Positions 62,068-64,000 of a DNA stretch of 64,000 nt are shown one piece after another (position 1 is the first letter of the stretch; each line of letters starts with the position of its first letter). Source of the DNA: Nelumbo lutea (Eukaryota; Streptophyta; Magnoliopsida; Proteales; Nelumbonaceae); the NCBI GenBank assembly GCA_022828595.1, contig JAKGHH010000003.1, forward strand, positions 104,245,583 through 104,309,582, in the 5' to 3' direction. The notes under the pieces were generated by a model that saw only the letters and a list, made by a program, of their open reading frames with translations, did no database searches and was not told the DNA's origin. Both the position numbers and the translations under genes were made by a program.

Positions 62068-62423
62068 GTAGAAGATCAAGAATGTAATCAGTCTTGAATC
62101 CTAATAGGTTTTAGGTTTGCAAAACAGAAGAAAAAGAGAGAGAAAGGAGAGAGAATAGAAGAGAAACAAGAGAACACAAGTTGTTGAAAGGAGGGACAGA
62201 TTCTTACTGATCTGCCGCTGCCACTCTCGTACATAATGGAAAGGACACATCTGCCCTTGGTACTTACATAATAAATAAAGTAAATAAAAACTGAAATAAG
62301 TAACAACTGAATTAACAAACTGACTCAAACTGACACTACTATAACTGAAGCAAATAACTACACTGCTGTCCTACGAACACAGTGGGGACCACTGCAGTGG
62401 GGCCCACTTCCCTGTTCTCTACA
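62068..62423 (-). repeat. 5' LTR of the Copia element (356 bp)
   Basis: It matches 56574-56952 closely, including tttgcaaaacagaaga, gttgttgaaaggaggga and gtccccactg-containing parts, apart from a 23-bp deletion (near 62229) and scattered substitutions. Confidence 0.9.
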
Positions 62424-62885
62424 TTGTAATAATGGTTGTTGCACCCTTATACATGTCTTTAATTAGGTCTACATCACTATTTGGCACTCATTTCGTTTCC
62501 AAAACCCACTGTATTATCTCTCTAAGAACCCTTATCATTTTCTCTCTCTAGATCAACTGATACCATATGAAGATCTCTCTTTTCCTCTCTAACTTTTTCT
62601 ATTAGTTGTCTCAATAAAAAGATGGCTTACATGGTTTGTCTCCTTGGCTTAAAACCAGATTTTTTTAATATACTTGTTTCATGTTGTAACCTCTACTCAA
62701 TTAATCTTCCCCAAAGTTTCATACTCTAGCTCATGAGTTTACTCCATAATAATTATTACAACTTTGTTAATTGCCTTTTTTTAAATATAAGCACCATAAT
62801 GCTCTTTCTGCCCTACATTAGGGGATGGCAAATAGATGGGTTGGGTGCAGGTCGAATACCAACCCATCCATTAATCACCCACAAC

Positions 62886-63367
62886 TAGACCTGCTCACAG
62901 GCTCGGATGGGCCGGGCTTTGTCTCTGTATCAACAAAATACATTCAGGCCCGAGCCCAAGCCCAGTCCTCATATAAAGCCCAAAGCCTGGCCAGAAATTT
63001 GAAAACAGATTTCTTTTTTTTTTTTTTTGTTCAATAAAAAAGTGTTTTATTTATATTAAAAGCCTTCAAAACACAAGAATAATAAAAGATCCCAGTATTA
63101 CTTGAAAAAAGAGATGAGGAACAAAGAAAAAATATTGTATATATTTTTTTACTAAATAAAATATGTTTTTTATTATATAATATCTATTATCAAGTAAGGG
63201 TCAGGCTTGGGCTGGACTTTTTTGAGAAAGCCCGAGCCTGGCCCGAAAAAAGGTTGGGCCTGGTGTTTTAGGCCCAAGCCCGTGGGCCTAAAGTCATGTC
63301 CAAGCCCGACTTAGAACAGGTCGGGCCAGACTGGGCCGTCAAACTACCCGGCCCATGAACAGGTCTA
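62886..63367. mobile_element. hAT-type MITE with perfect 8-bp target duplication
   Basis: The termini TAGACCTGCTCACAGG and CATGAACAGGTCTA are flanked by cccacaac on both sides (62878-62885 and 63368-63375). The interior is AT-rich in the centre with 'gggccgggctttg' and 'cccgagcctggcccg' blocks in opposite orientation at each side. It is 482 bp and non-coding. Confidence 0.92.
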
Positions 63368-63564
63368 CCCACAACCAATAACAAATCATGTCAAACACAA
63401 TTGCCCCATTTCTCAACTATTTTAAGAAACGGGATTCCATCTCTCTCCCTCCCTCCCTTCCTCCCTCCGATGGCGCTCTTTCTACCCTACATTAGGGGAT
63501 GACAACTAGATGGGTTGGTATTTGACCTACACCCAAGTGATCCAACCCATCTAGTGGATGGGCT

Positions 63565-63860
63565 TTAGCTCATTCAGCAAAAACCATCAAGTGGCTAGCT
63601 GACTCTGGCAGTGGTCCATGGGCTTTAGCTCATTTCTTGGCTGAAGTAGAGATGTCCTATTTAACTTAAATGCACAGCTGGATTGGATCCCTAGGGAGCT
63701 AAACTCTGATGCGGATGGTCCAGCAAAAGCTGATGCTCACAGGGATTTCTTGTTTAGTGATAGCTTTCTTCCTACTTAACATTTGAGTTGTAATTTCTGT
63801 GTACATCTTCTTATGTACCCACTATTTCATTAATAAAGTTACCATCTTTTTCAAAAAAAT
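63565..63860 (+). mobile_element. 5'-truncated L1-type LINE end
   Basis: Frame pieces (IKWLADSGSGPWALAHFLAEV and ...ELNSDADGPAKADAH-like codons near 63700) resemble the RNase H end of plant L1 elements. The 3'UTR gttgtaatttctgtgtacatcttcttatgtacccactatttcattaataaag leads to a short A-run at 63852-63862. The start and target duplication could not be fixed. Confidence 0.65.
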
Positions 63861-64000
63861 AACAATCCATGTCAAACACAATTATTCCATTTCTTAGCTA
63901 TTTGAAAAAATGGAATTCCATCTCTCCCTCCCCCCTCCTCTCTCTCTCTCTGATCACCATCACACACCAGCTCATATTAGCAAAGCTAAACCATCCCTCC

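Larger units (their letters stand above)
56574..62423 (-). mobile_element. Nearly complete Ty1/copia retrotransposon
   Basis: It has two LTRs (62068-62423 as 5', 56574-56952 as 3'), a primer-binding site complementary to initiator Met-tRNA (gctctgatacca at 62055-62066), all coding domains in Copia order, and a polypurine tract (minus strand ttgagggggag, 56953-56963). Total length is about 5.85 kb. No 5-bp target duplication is clear (ttgta on the right against catag or ataggtg on the left). LTRs are still close in sequence, so the insertion is younger than the RTE host copy. Confidence 0.92.
56045..62830 (-). mobile_element. RTE LINE split by a Copia insertion
   Basis: The right piece (62424-62830, minus) encodes worn RT with DLHMVSVDLEKAYDRV, and the left piece (56045-56573, minus) continues with EETSEFQVIMGLHQG, PISPFLFALV and MDELTKHIW, then the tail ending in (GAT)n at about 56049-56064. 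The two halves join in the right order on the same strand with the Copia LTRs at the break. The RTE copy itself has stops and is 5'-truncated near 62830. Confidence 0.85.
62812..63955. repeat. Local direct duplication carrying different insertions
   Basis: Unit 1 starts ctctttctgccctacattagggg (62801-62823) and ends with tgtcaaacacaattgccccatttct...gattccatctctct (63390-63443). Unit 2 starts ctctttctaccctacattagggg (63476-63498) and ends tgtcaaacacaattattccatttct...attccatctctccc (63873-63928). The first holds the hAT MITE, the second the L1 end. Confidence 0.75.

Noticed and set aside
56574..62423. An intact, active Copia element
   Set aside because: All domains are present but stops and frameshifts interrupt gag, pol and RNase H, and one LTR has a 23-bp deletion.

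Overview
The window is nuclear DNA of a flowering plant. The genes have many short GT-AG introns, and the intergenic and intronic space is filled with plant-type Ty1/copia, Ty3/gypsy, RTE and L1 LINE, hAT, Tourist-like and Mutator-like sequences. The host genes belong to angiosperm families: RECQSIM, ETFA, FPF1 and VAMP72. I cannot name the species. I found no CRISPR array, tRNA or rRNA gene.

Layout. 1-2445: 3' part of a decayed Copia element (+). 2718-11468 (-): RECQSIM helicase, 12 coding exons encoding 711 residues, plus a likely 5'UTR exon at about 12225-12450; its last exons lie beyond the left edge, beyond the Copia insertion. 14174-22006 (-): complete ETFA (mitochondrial electron transfer flavoprotein alpha, 8 exons, 361 aa); its introns hold RTE pieces split by a hAT MITE, a 5'-truncated L1 with target duplication, and a solo LTR with a perfect 5-bp target duplication. 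22.2-47.7 kb is a gene-poor repeat block: a large hairpin element, a MULE-like element with long inverted repeats and exon-like internal sequence, a shrunken Copia element, a hAT transposase relic nested in a Tourist-like MITE, a gag-only Gypsy element, two more Tourist-like MITEs and a ~250-bp tandem repeat. 47962-48300 (+): intact FPF1-like gene. 54891-55205 (-): the last two exons of a VAMP72-type R-SNARE. 55.4-63.9 kb: RTE and L1 remnants, one RTE copy split by a nearly full-length Copia element (56574-62423), then a local duplication whose two copies carry different insertions.

The host genes do not form a pathway: DNA repair, mitochondrial electron transfer, flowering/growth and vesicle fusion. 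What stands out is the nesting of mobile elements, much of it resolvable to termini and target duplications. I see no convincing new biological system. The best candidates for a second look are the possible Pack-MULE (24690-26243), the transposon-filled introns of RECQSIM and VAMP72, and the E2F-type site at the RECQSIM 5' end.
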